64,000 bases of DNA from Selaginella tamariscina (lineage: Eukaryota; Streptophyta; Lycopodiopsida; Selaginellales; Selaginellaceae). The notes beneath the pieces are model-generated. The model searched no databases. It was not told where the DNA came from and saw only the letters and a list, made by a program, of their open reading frames with translations. Numbering within the stretch: the stretch's first letter is position 1; each line of letters starts with the position of its first letter. Positions 35,398 to 46,119 of the stretch are shown piece by piece. The translations under genes and the position numbers were made by a program. The DNA is taken from contig PUQB01000609.1 in NCBI GenBank assembly GCA_003024785.1, positions 1 through 64,000 on the forward strand, written 5' to 3'.

Positions 35398-38300
35398 TGT
35401 CAAGAACCAAGTCGAAAATACATAAAAACAGAGATCGGAACAAGACAAGAGACTTAACTTTTAAATTGGTGTTGAATTATCCTAATCATGTTCACCCTTA
35501 TATATTATAAAGAAAGTTAAATTTGGACTTAGTTAAATTTAGTGATTCTTATCCTTATTATGGATTTGGATAACTTTAATCATCCTTATTCATATCCTTA
35601 TCTGTATTTGTATCTTTATCTATATTTTTATTCATATCTATATCCATTTCTATGTGACATAGTTAAATCGTCACACTTAATGATTCTTATCCATATCTTT
35701 ATCCATATTCTTATCTGTATCCATGTGATGTAGTCAAATCATCACATTACCCCCTTCCTTCAAGAGTCGAGCTTGTATGGATACTTGCGATGAAACCTGT
35801 TAACGACATTGCGAGCATGTTGCAAATTTGTTGTAGATTCTCAAGAACGTTCACTTGAGGGTAGCCAACTCAGTTGACCAATTAATAGAGTCCCAAGATT
35901 TTGTTAATTTAATATTCTAAATTATTGTCAATTGTAACTGGAGTTGGAAGTGATAAAATTTGATTAAGAAGCATGTTCGGATGGTACGACTCAAAAGAGA
36001 AACATAGAATACATAATGAATGTGCATTAAAGAAGGAAGCTCCAACTAATAAGCCACATCATTGATACGAGATGCATTGGAGATATGAGATGCCATCGAA
36101 AACGGGCCAAGGCGTTGATAATTAAACTTTTCACAAGGTTGTGTAGTCTTGATGTTGCATCGAAGAAGCCAGATATGTTTACCAACTTGATAAACTTGAT
36201 TGTTTTTACAGTACTGATTGTAGTTGTCTTCTAATGTTCTTGTGTCTTCAGAAGATGTTGATGAAGCAACAAATTAGAGATGGTCAAGTCGATCTTTGAT
36301 AAATAAATTTATTGAACTCCTAGGTGTATCAAAACTCCATTGTGGATGTTGACATGTCAAGGCATAGAAGGGTGACATACTAGTTGAGGCATGCTTAGAG
36401 TTGTTATAAGAGAACTCAGTTAAGGGCAATAGCAATAACCAATCATTTTGTTGGTAGTTGATCCAAAGATAATGATCTTTTGATCTTGAGTAGCTCGAGA
36501 AGCTATTGCCAAAACTTGGCTATAAACTACGGACCAAGATTGTTGACAATGTTGTCGAGGAGTCCATGTAGCTAAAAAACATCCTTCATAACTAAGTCAA
36601 TTGTCTCTTCACTAGAGATAGTCTTTGTACATGGTAGAAAGTGAGCCATCTTAGTAAAATGGTCCACAACAACGAAAACATGTCAAATCCTTAAGCTCAC
36701 GGCAAATCAATTACAAAGTCCATTGAGATGCAAGACCAAGGCATTATTGGAGTTGGAAGCGGTTGGAGGAGATCATACGAACAATGACAAAAAAATTTGG
36801 AGCAAACATAGATGTCACATGTACGAATAAACTTTCCACCGATTGACATAGTCGGGGCCACCAATAGTTATGACTTATTAGTTCCACTATTTTGTAACAC
36901 TAAAGTGACTAGCAAGTAAGTGTCACGATGAAATTGCAACACTTGAAATTGAGCGTCACTTGGTGGAACATAAACCAAGTTGTTATGGAGAAGCAACTAT
37001 TGGCAGATCGGACAGATTATAGTTGGGCAATGAGACGGATGGAGTGTTACTTGCGTGGTGACTCAAGATTAGCAGATCAGAGATGAGTTCAAAGCGGACA
37101 GTGTTAAGAAGGCTGGAGTTGAAGGGTGCAACATAAATTGCGAGTGCTTGGAGGCGTTTAGGACTAAGTACCACTTGCTTCTGTTGGTCAAACTCAACGT
37201 CACTAGCATGCAGCGCCAAATACATTCTTCGTGAAAGTGTGTCTGATTAAACTTGTTGAGTGCTAGGTGATATTTAATCTTGAAGTCGAACTGAGAGAGG
37301 ATTTGATGGGTCCAATGAGCTTGACATTGATTCAAACTTGAGCCTAAGAAAAGTAAACCAGCTTTGATGATCAATGAAGATTGCTACCTTGTGCGGGGAA
37401 CCTTCAAGAAACCTTCGCCACTTTCATGAATCATAATTGATCTCTGCAGCCGTTGTGAATTTCACATGATGAAATGCTACGAGGTATAGATCGTTATTGG
37501 AGCCATACTAATAGAGAATACCACCCAAAGCAAAGTCAAGGGCATCTGTCTCCATTACAAAGGCTTTGGCCAGGTTGGGGTAAAAAAGATAAGTAAAAGC
37601 AAACTTGAGTGTAATAAACATATTCTCACCTCATAGACCACTTGAATAGAACTTCATTCTTAATGAACTAATTCAATGGAAGCACAATTGATGAAGTGTC
37701 AATAGAAATTGACAAAGTCGAGGAAACACTAGATGTCTCAAGTTGATTTGGCATTTCCCACTCAAGAACTATGCACACCTTGGCCGGGTCTATAGAGATT
37801 CCAATGTGTGACATCACGTATCCCAAAAACTCGATATTTTCATGATGGAACTGACACTTCTCCAACTCATCATAGAGACCATGTTGCCAAAGTCTTTCTA
37901 GATCATGACAAACATGTTGCTAATGTTCCTCCTTTGTCTTTAAAAAATTAAAGATGTCGTCCAAGTAAATAATCACAAACTAGTTAGAAAGTCGCAAAAA
38001 TGGTTGTTGGCCATATGTTGAAAAACTGCAGAAGCATTGGTTAACCCAAAAGGCGTCACTGTGTACTCAAAATGCCCATAGTGTATATGGAAAGTAGTCT
38101 TCTATTCATCATCAGGGCGAATATGGAGCAAATTGTAGGCACCTCGAAGGTCGATCTTTATAAAGTAACGAGCCTCATGAAGACACTCAAGAATCTCGAA
38201 GATAAAAGGTAGAGGGTACCGGTTATGAATGGTGATTTTTTCAACTCACAATTGTTGATCACCAATCAAAAAGAGTCATCATTTTTCTTGACTAAGAAGA

Positions 38301-38684
38301 TAGGGACACCAGTTGAAGACTTGAAATGACAAATGAAACTGGTAGGCAAGTTGTCGTTAATGTATTCTCACAAAGCTTCAAATTCAAGTGGAGAAAAACC
38401 ATAGATTGAACCAAACGAAGGTGTCTTACCTTCAATAGTATCAATTGAATAGTCATATAAACAATGTTTAAGAAGACGGTTGGCTTGGACCTTATCGAAT
38501 ATATCCATAAACTCATGGTATGCAGACGGCAAGGAACTAGGAGTAGATGTCAAAGACGGAGTCACATCATAGTAAAAACTGTTGGGTTGAGTACAGCCAG
38601 CACGAATAAATTTTGTCAATGAAATGGTCAAGATATGGATCAAGATGTTGATGTCATTGGAGATGCAAGACGTTGACGGGCTAG

Positions 38685-39000
38685 ACTCATGATCAAAGCT
38701 AGAGACGGAGATGGAGACAAAGTTGGAATCAGAGTCGGAGTCAAATTCGGAGTTGGAGTCGGAGCCAGAGATGAAGATGCAAAAGTGTTGCTAGAACCAA
38801 AGGTGCCGAAATATGGCCAAGAGTCAAAGTTGCAGAGGTACTACCAGGAGCTAGAGTTGTTAAGATACGGCAAGGAGTCAAAGTTGCAGAGATACTGCCA
38901 AGAGCCGGAGTTATTGAGATATGGCAAGAAGTCGAAGACGAATCAAAAGTCAGAGCAGAAACAACCAAGGTATGAGTTGTTCAATCAATTTATGAATGAG
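38685..39000 (-). repeat. Imperfect repeat between gag-protease and RT of the gypsy element
   Basis: Repeated phrases such as GGAGTC(A/G)GAGTC and CAAAGTTGCAGAG.TACT occur here. The long plus-strand open frame (38689-39018, Tyr/Leu/Glu-rich) is the complement of this spacer and not a gene. Confidence 0.5.
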
Positions 39001-39621
39001 GGTCTCGACCAAAAATAACATGAGTGTCAGGAATTGGTGATGTTGAAGGAGACCAAGCACAAGATATTACCGAAGGTGATCATGAGAGGCATTGTTTCTT
39101 TAGTAATATCGTCGAATGTCATTGGTCTTCCATCAGCAACCGTCAACTCAATTAAATCGGAATGTAGACGAAGCTTCAGATTATGTTGTTAAATAAAAAG
39201 GTAGTCAATTAAATTGCCAGTTGCACCACTATTAAGTAAAGTTGCTAAGTTAACTTGAATACCATTAGATGTCGAGATAGTAATTGAACGAAGAAAGGGC
39301 TTGCTGGTGTTTGTTGTTGGGATCATAGGTAGAATTGCCGTTGAGGAAGAAATATTTGGAACATATTTGTAGTGGTCCAATCAGAATGCTCCTATTTGAG
39401 CTAGACCTTCTATTTGGTCTTGACTCAACTGAGGGACCATCCACCACCTTAACTTAAATTTGTTATCTATTTAGCACTTAGCAATTCTGTGTCCGTCCTT
39501 ACCACAATATAAACACAAGTTTGCTTGAAGACGTTGTTGTCGCTCGACTTGTGTCAGTGGCCTTTGTGGTCAAAAAACATCTAGTTGCATCGGTTTGGTG
39601 TCAAAAGATAGAGTGGCCGAT

Positions 39622-40416
39622 TGTCATAGTTCTAACCTGGTGAGATGACTACCTGGGTAAAGATTGTGGGATATGTGGGCAAAAAGACCCAAGCGGACCT
39701 GGGTCATCATGACCAGGGGCCCTCTCATAAACACCAATTGGCCCTTTGCCTAGTTGGCATAAGGGGAGAGGGAAAGGTTGTGACATTTGGTATCAGAGCG
39801 GTTCCGGGTTCAATTCTCATCAGGGGATGAACTTTGAATAAAGCTCAAGCCACTAAGGTTGGCGCACTTGTCCTTGCCTAACTAAACCCCTCGATCACAT
39901 GTGTACAGCCAAGCGGCTCTGTGATCGCCTCTGGCCCGATTGACACGTGATGCGAGTACAACTTGCGGGGCTGGGTTGCGAGTCAAGCGTAAGTAGAGCC
40001 AAGCGTGAGTAGAAACGCCTCTGGCTGCACCTTCTAGAGGAAGGCGTGAGTAGAAACGCCTCTGGCTGCACCTTCTGGAGGAAGGCATGAGTAGCAACCC
40101 CTTGAAGTCTATGGATGAGGGCATCCACTTTCTCAAATGGGTGGAGAGTGTGTAGTTCTAACCTGGTGAGATGACTACCTGGGTAAAGATTGTGGGATAT
40201 GTGGGATATGTGGGATATGTGGGATATGTGGGCAAGTGGAGAGTGTCATAGTTCTAACCTGGTGAGATGACTACCTGGGTAAAGATTGTGGGATATGTGG
40301 GATATGTGGGCAAAAAGACCCAAGCGGACCTGGGTCATCATGACCAGGGGCCCTTTCATAAACACCAATTGGCCCTTTGCCTAGTTGGCATAAGGGGAGA
40401 GGGAAAGGTTGTGACA
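39622..40416 (+). mobile_element. TRIM (miniature LTR retrotransposon) nested in the gypsy element
   Basis: LTRs 39622-39785 (164 bp) and 40244-40416 (173 bp, extra GGGATATGT unit) start TGTCATAG and end TTGTGACA. Two bases after the left LTR is TGGTATCAGAGC (39788-39799), the classic initiator-Met primer-binding site. Perfect 5-bp target duplications CCGAT lie at 39617-39621 and 40417-40421. Removing the element rejoins the gypsy sequence. The roughly 460-bp internal part has two copies of a 41-bp unit (near 39997-40080) and a partial extra LTR head. It codes for nothing. Movement would depend on proteins from another element. Confidence 0.9.
40154..40243 (+). repeat. Extra partial LTR copy before the 3' LTR of the TRIM
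   Basis: The first part of the LTR (AGTTCTAACCTGGTGAGATG onward) appears here with four GGGATATGT units. It is followed by a second GTGGAGAGTG and then the full 3' LTR. The purine-rich GTGGAGAGTG thus occurs before both LTR heads. Confidence 0.7.
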
Positions 40417-41514
40417 CCGATGGCTTTTGCATTATTGGAGTTAGAGTACAAAATACTTGTCGAGAATGTTTCTTTTAATGTTGCTCAAAAAGTTGATTGT
40501 CGCAATGAACGGCTTAAGCAATAGCTTTGCCCAGAGAATCTGGGTTCTCGAGAGTGAGCAGCAGATCTTTGACATTGTCACAAAAACCTTCCCTGAACTA
40601 ACCACGAAGGGCACGTCATCCAATTAATGTTGCATGAAAGTAAAAGAAAATAAAAGCATATTCTAACTATGTAGGAACCTTGTCATAGTCATCAAAGCTT
40701 GGTTACCATCGTGCATTCACGGTCAAGATTGCGAGAAGTAGCTTTAAAGGCTTGGAAAACGTATCTCATGATTTCAAGAGTGGTGAGTCCTTCTCAAGTA
40801 AAGGTGCAAACCACTTCAAAGCTACATCGATGAGGAGTGTGCCTATAAGACTCACTTGTGTTGTAGTCGTAGGGTACTGGTGCAGCTATAAGTAAAAGAC
40901 TAACTGAAACTTGATTCATGAAACCTCAAAATTGTGACATTGATCTAATAAATTTGGTTGGTAGGTTGACTTTTGATTTTGAAACCCGTGATGAGGATGA
41001 TGTTGTTGTAGATCCTGTTACATTTATTGATTTTGAAACTGTAATTGTTGAAATTGTTGCACTAGGAGGATAAAAGATATATTAAGGAACTTAAAATTTT
41101 GGAATCAAGGAATAGAGAAGTATTTTGGTTTAAATTGTTAGGAACCAAGCCAAAAAACAGGAAACAAGCTAGATTATAAAGATCGACATAAGACAAAAGA
41201 CTTAGCTTCTAAACTGGAGTTGACCGGAATACTTAATCTGTCCACCCTTATATACTATAAAGAAAGCCAAATCTAGACTTAGCTAAATTTAGTGACCCTT
41301 ATCCTTATTTTTGAACTTTGCTAACTTTAATTATCTTTATCTATATCCTTATTTGTATCATATTCTTATTCATATTATTATCCATATCCATATCTGTATA
41401 TGTGTGATGTAATCAAATTGTCACACCAACTTTAATTTTTTAATTTAATTAACATGTCTAAATTAATATAATTATTTGCTCCAACAATATTAATTTAGAC
41501 AGGTTCTACTATAT

Positions 41515-41534
41515 ATATATGTGTGTGTGTGTCT

Positions 41535-41565
<31 letters not shown>

Positions 41566-41600
41566 TATATATATATATATATATAATATATATATGTAAG
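41515..41600. repeat. TA / GT / CT compound microsatellite
   Basis: TATATATGTGTGTGTG, then a CTCTCT run, then TATATA to about 41595, just outside the gypsy element. Confidence 0.7.
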
Positions 41601-42690
41601 GTAACTAAGGTATATACAGAGGGAGGTTAACCATGAAAGTTATTAAAGATATTTATGGTGTGGCTAATTTATATAATTAAGAACAATCTATTATTTATTT
41701 ATAAGATAGTTCAAATATAATTAGAAAATACTTATCTATGTATATATAAATGTTGACTTGAATACAAGAGTTATTCTGAATTTCTTTCTTTCTTTGTGTT
41801 TTATTATATATATTATTTAATGGTTCTTACATTGGTGAAGACAGTAGGTAGTATAAAGAAACTATCGATTTAACTGAATGTAAGAATTGTTGATTCTTGA
41901 TTACTTTTATAATATGTTATATTAGTTTTTGTTGCTTTTATGGTATGCTATATTGTCTATTTTTGCTATTCTTAAGATATGATATGGGTTTTTAGTACTC
42001 TTGTCATATGTTATGATGTTAGTTTTTATTGTTTTTATGATATGTAACAATGTTGGTTGCTAATTTTCGTCACCATTATGATGTATTGTGTTGTTGATTT
42101 TCGCTACTCTTATGGTATATTATGCTAAGAGTGAAAGATGGATATATATATTTACTTTCTTATTATGGATTTGAGATTTTTAAGTGATTTATATATATTA
42201 TTGTGTGTAATTAATGAATTTTAAAGAGTTTTTTATGTTATGAATAAATAATTTTCTCACACGAAAAGGAATAGAGTATATGGAATGATGTCCTCAACAC
42301 CAAAGACTAACACAAGAGCTTCTTTAAAAAGTCCTATAACCGATATTATGAAGTTCTTAGTACTGTGGTTGTTTATGTTATGCAGTTAAATTAATTTTTT
42401 TTTACATGGTAAGGTAACCACGGTAAATATGTAGGTTACCCTAGTAAGTGTAAGTGTAAGGTAACTAAGAATAAATATGTAAGTTACCAAGTGTAATATA
42501 CGGAGGTTAATTATAGAAGTTATTAAAGATATTTATGGTGTGGCTAATTTTATAATCAGAATAATTTAAATATAATTATAAATATATTTTTTATTTAATA
42601 TATAAACGTTAACTTTAATATAAAAGTTATTTCAAGTTTCCTTCATTTTTTGTGTTTTTATCCTTACAATATATATATAACATATTTATT
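41597..42690. repeat. Two direct repeats bracketing a TTATG-rich tract
   Basis: 41597-41815 and about 42466-42680 share GTTATTAAAGATATTTATGG, GGTGTGGCTAATTT and a TTGTGTTTT end. Between them, 41890-42130 has a degenerate 40-55-bp repeat around TTTTTGCTA-TCTTA-GATATG. The layout could be a small non-autonomous LTR-like element, but I find no primer site or target duplication. Confidence 0.4.
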
Positions 42691-42930
42691 TTAGGGAATC
42701 CCACCATTAAAATGTTGGACATGCAAGAGATACAAGGTTGCATATCAATACAGTTCCATGGTAGTGTTTAATTGTGAGGAGGAGGCTGAGTTTCTTAATA
42801 TTGTACGCAAATACTGCAAAGACGAGTTTGATATATTATTTATAAAGCATGCTAATTAAGTTTATTACTTAATTACAATCAAGTAAGTTTATATTATGTA
42901 TTTATAAATGCATGTTTTAATGCAAATTAT
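42690..42930 (+). other. Dispersed coding-like repeat, copy 2
   Basis: The plus strand reads MLDMQEIQGCISI or, in another frame, VAYQYSSMVVFNCEEEAEFL followed by NIVRKYCKDEFDILF. The second reading looks protein-like, with varied, charged residues. The copy at 33040-33215 keeps the EEE-like patch but has stops. Family unknown. It could be an old exon spread by duplication. Confidence 0.3.
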
Positions 42931-42953
42931 GGGATGTTAAAATATGTTGTTTA

Positions 42954-44065
42954 TGTCATAGTTTTTACTATGACCTGTACTTTTATTTTGGAATAAATTA
43001 TTGTTACCTATTAAATTATGATGAAAGGCCCTAGGTATAGAAGAAACATATACTTAGTGCACTTTAGTAATGATTCAATTGAGTGTCGTTGGGTATTTAC
43101 AAAACACTTTAGGCGAAGTTAGCACTTTCATTTAAAAAACTCTTACCTTTGTTCCATTTGGTTTTAGGAGTTATTAAATTAAACTAATCAAGTATATTCC
43201 TATTGGGAATGAGATTCCGTGCTAACTCATTTTACAAAATAGGAAAATAAGGGGGAGACCTTTGTCTATGTAGAAAGAGTTTTTATATTCATAATTGAGC
43301 TCGTTATTCTTTTATTAGTACAAATTCTCGCTTGTGTTATTAAGACACAACCTTTTGTTATACCATCTCAACTTCCAAACGATAAGGGTACATTTCACCT
43401 TTGAGAGAGCTTACCCTTAATGTTGACAAATCCACACTTGAGAGGTTTTGTTAAAGTGCACATTCAAGAGTCAGAGGTTAAGGTATGTCTTTAGCCTTCT
43501 CCTTCACGTCAAGTTAAGAACAACACTTGTAAGCTAAGCAAGGCATATCTATGTCTTTGTCCAACTATGGATATGGGATGAAGGCTCATAAAGAGGGGTT
43601 CTAGGTTAGCATATGCAAGTCATGAACGTGGCACCATAAGTAGATCTTGACTCTGAGTGGCTATAGCAAGATAGCTCACATTTTAGAAAACAATGTCACA
43701 TGATTAAACTAGATGACACGGTATAACACCCAAGGCACACTCTATGGGATTGTATCATGAGTTTGGCACTGTGGAGTTGAATACTCTAGCAAGCAAGCAT
43801 CCTTGTACTTGCATCAAGGTGCTAAGCATTGAGTATTCACTCAAGGGAGGTTAAGTTTTGTAATTGGATGTGTTATTGACACACTTAGTTAGGGGTTATT
43901 CTCCTTGAGATCCAAGGGTTGAACAACCTAAGCTTGTTAGTAAAAGCCTTTTTTATGATTAACTCACAAAATCGTGTACTTAGAGTTATTCAAATTTAAC
44001 CTTAAGGAATTTACTTAGCAGAACACTCATGTCTTTATTAAGTACTAACCCCTGGGTCTGATATA
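42954..44065 (+). mobile_element. Truncated LTR related to the 59.1-60.8 kb solo LTR
   Basis: Starts TGTCATAGTTTTTACTATGAC, the same terminal palindrome as the minus strand at 60800. It follows that LTR with divergence: ATGAGATTCCGTGC, CTCAACTTCCAAA, CACGTCAAGTTAAGA and AAGTACTAACCC. The last 400 bp or so are missing or unrecognisable. No coding part is present. Confidence 0.75.
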
Positions 44066-44118
44066 TCATAACGGTTTATAACTTTTAAAATTAACTTTTA
44101 TTTTTGCAAATTGAATAA

Positions 44119-44156
<38 letters not shown>

Positions 44157-44889
44157 ATAATATATAGATTTAAAATTTAAAATCCGAATATTCTTTTTAA
44201 CTGTTATAATTAAAATCTAAATATACATATTAAAAATAATTAGGTTAAAACATAGGGGAGCTCACAAAGCACAACACACAAATGGATACAGAGACAAAGT
44301 ACACATGTATAGCATACTCATAAACACATAAACAGTATTATACACTTACACTTGCACACACACACACACACGTGTGTGTGCCTGTAGATTTGATTATTTA
44401 AAATTTCATATACAAATATATTAAACAAAGATAAACCAAATAGCTAATATCAAATATATTTTTATATAAAAGCAGACAAAGTACACATGTATAGCATATT
44501 CACATGGACAAATAAACACACACACACACGCAGATGTTATCTACTATCTATCTATCTATCTATACACACACACGCACACGCACTCAGGTTTATACTCTTT
44601 TAAAGATTTAAGCTTATCTTAATATATTAGACATGAAGTATGTAATTCAGTCATATCCTTCATTTTTACTCAACACTATGTAAATTACAGAATGAATTGC
44701 TATAACATATATAAAGATACTTAAATTTGCAGTACATAATGAATAAAACATATGGCTGATAATCAACCACATAACTTGAAAAATACCCTACGTGCTTGTG
44801 CGCGATGTATAGTATCCTGACAAAACTTATAAGCTTCGAAATAAGTAATGCAATGTGTACGTCTGTCTCATACACAAAAATTATGTACA
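44066..44889. other. AT-rich spacer with microsatellites
   Basis: TATATA at 44120-44153, CACACA near 44350-44373 and 44514-44533, and CTATCTAT near 44541-44563. Phrases shared with the 32.5 and 34.6 kb flanks (ACAAAGTACACATGTATAGCATA) occur twice, near 44290 and 44475. No gene is seen. Confidence 0.55.
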
Positions 44890-44919
44890 CACACCTGAAC
44901 TCGTTCTACGGACAAATCA

Positions 44920-45060
44920 AGAAGTTGATTCAAGATTGTGAGACATTTCAAGACCACAACCAAACTGCAGACAAATCAGAAGCTGATTCGAGATTGTGAG
45001 ACATTTCAGGAGCTGAATCAGAGTGAGAAGTGCAGGATTTCGAGCTTGCTGGGGAAGAGG
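44920..45060. repeat. Short tandem repeat around GATTGTGAGACATTTCA
   Basis: The phrase with 'TTCAAGATTGTGAGACATTT' and 'TTCGAGATTGTGAGACATTT' occurs twice about 60 bp apart, with related AAATCAGAAG text between. It borders the duplicated block at 45200. Confidence 0.5.
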
Positions 45061-45224
45061 AATGCAGATAGGGGAAAAACTTGTGCATTTGGAGCATGTC
45101 AATGCTATGGGAGGAAGATCTCTGAAGAATACTTTGGTGGCACATACTCGGATTCTGGTGCACGTTGATAATGTCCTTGCAAGAAAAAAGCATAGCACTC
45201 AAGACCAAAAATGGTAGCACCTGT

Positions 45225-45500
45225 AGCGTCCAACGGTTGTCACTGTTGCTCCGGGGAGACATGCCGGACATGATTAGGCTTTCCAATCCTCTTCTGGCTA
45301 AGGGCTGCTCTTGTCCCATTCCAAAGATGCCCTTCAGCTTTCCTAGTATTGAAGGGTTATATACATAGGAATAGAGGTGTTGTCGGATTCTTCATATATC
45401 ACTGTTGTGTTCGCCAAGCGAAGGCCATCCAATCCAGGAAGTTGATCTTTTGTTTAGTTTGATGATACGTCTTTTGGCATTCCCAAGGCTTCAACATCTG
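45225..45500 (-). pseudogene. Second copy of the unidentified 7.55-7.88 kb block
   Basis: The minus strand keeps GQEQP..ARRGLESLIMSG and ESDNTSIPMY. It also has DQLPGLDGLRLANTTVIYEE, which is deleted from the first copy. A stop lies in the SSN-TKDQLP stretch, and frame changes follow MSG. It sits at the same relative place downstream of SAM/NTPase/PHD copy 2. Confidence 0.4.
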
Positions 45501-46119
45501 AGTTGTTTTATAAAAGGAGTAAAAAATATAATATCATTTATTTAAATTATTTATAATATATATGTTTATTCCAAGGAACTTTCGGACTGGATACACCGTA
45601 CAATATTTAACCAAGAGATGAGAATATTATCATTATATACATACTGAAGATACTGAGTTATACATAGTCATATTGTCTAGTAAACTTGGAGCGGGAAAAC
45701 ATTAAACAACCATCTGAGTCTGATATGCGTGTGTGACTTTTAATGACTTGTAGCGTGTAATGTCGAGACACTAAACCAGTTATTAGGCTTCCAGGCTAAT
45801 TCTGCTATTTAAGGAGTAAATATGCATCTTTGAAAAAGAAAAGTTTGATATTTATAAATTAATAAAGCAATCGCGTTTGTTTCCATGCGGTTAAAGGGGA
45901 GACTTCTGCAGGGTCGTCTAGTACTTTGCTGACGATTCTGAGTCGAGTTCCAGCAGCGGGGAGCTAGATGTGGACTTGTTTCTTTGAGCCTACCTACCTT
46001 TAACAACGTTTATGAGCACAAAGAAGCCTTTGGAGCAGAACGCCTCAGGAGCATGGAGGCCAGTATCTCTAGTTTTGCTTAAGGGGGTGACCCCTAATGT
46101 TGATGGCTCTGCAAGCAAT

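Larger units (their letters stand above)
35398..41425 (-). mobile_element. Ty3/gypsy retrotransposon, degenerate, with nested TRIM
   Basis: LTRs 35398-35746 and 41136-41425 both run TGT...ACA and share AGAACCAAG/GGAACCAAG starts and a TTATATA-TATAAAGAAAG TATA region. A purine tract (minus GAAGGAAGGGGG) abuts the left LTR, so the element reads on the minus strand. Domains in order: CCHC knuckle CLYCGKDGHRIAKC (about 39480-39525), protease-like NSGATGNLID (39230), RT with YEFMDIF...IYGFSPLEFEAL (38400-38520), YLDD box (about 37950) and FLGYVMSHIGISIDPAKV (37800), then RNase H, then integrase remnants to about 36300. Stops are frequent. The possible target duplications (TTGAC vs CCAAC) do not match well. 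Confidence 0.85.

Noticed and set aside
38689..39018. Plus-strand 109-residue frame with repeats of RYGKESKLQRY type
   Set aside because: It is the complement of the gypsy element's repetitive spacer; the element's domains read on the other strand.
39882..40136. Minus-strand Arg-rich frame of 84 residues
   Set aside because: It lies in the TRIM internal region and is produced by its 41-bp tandem unit; TRIMs do not code.
35398..41425. TTGAC / CCAAC as target duplication of the gypsy element
   Set aside because: Only three of five bases agree, so borders rest on the LTR ends and purine tract instead.
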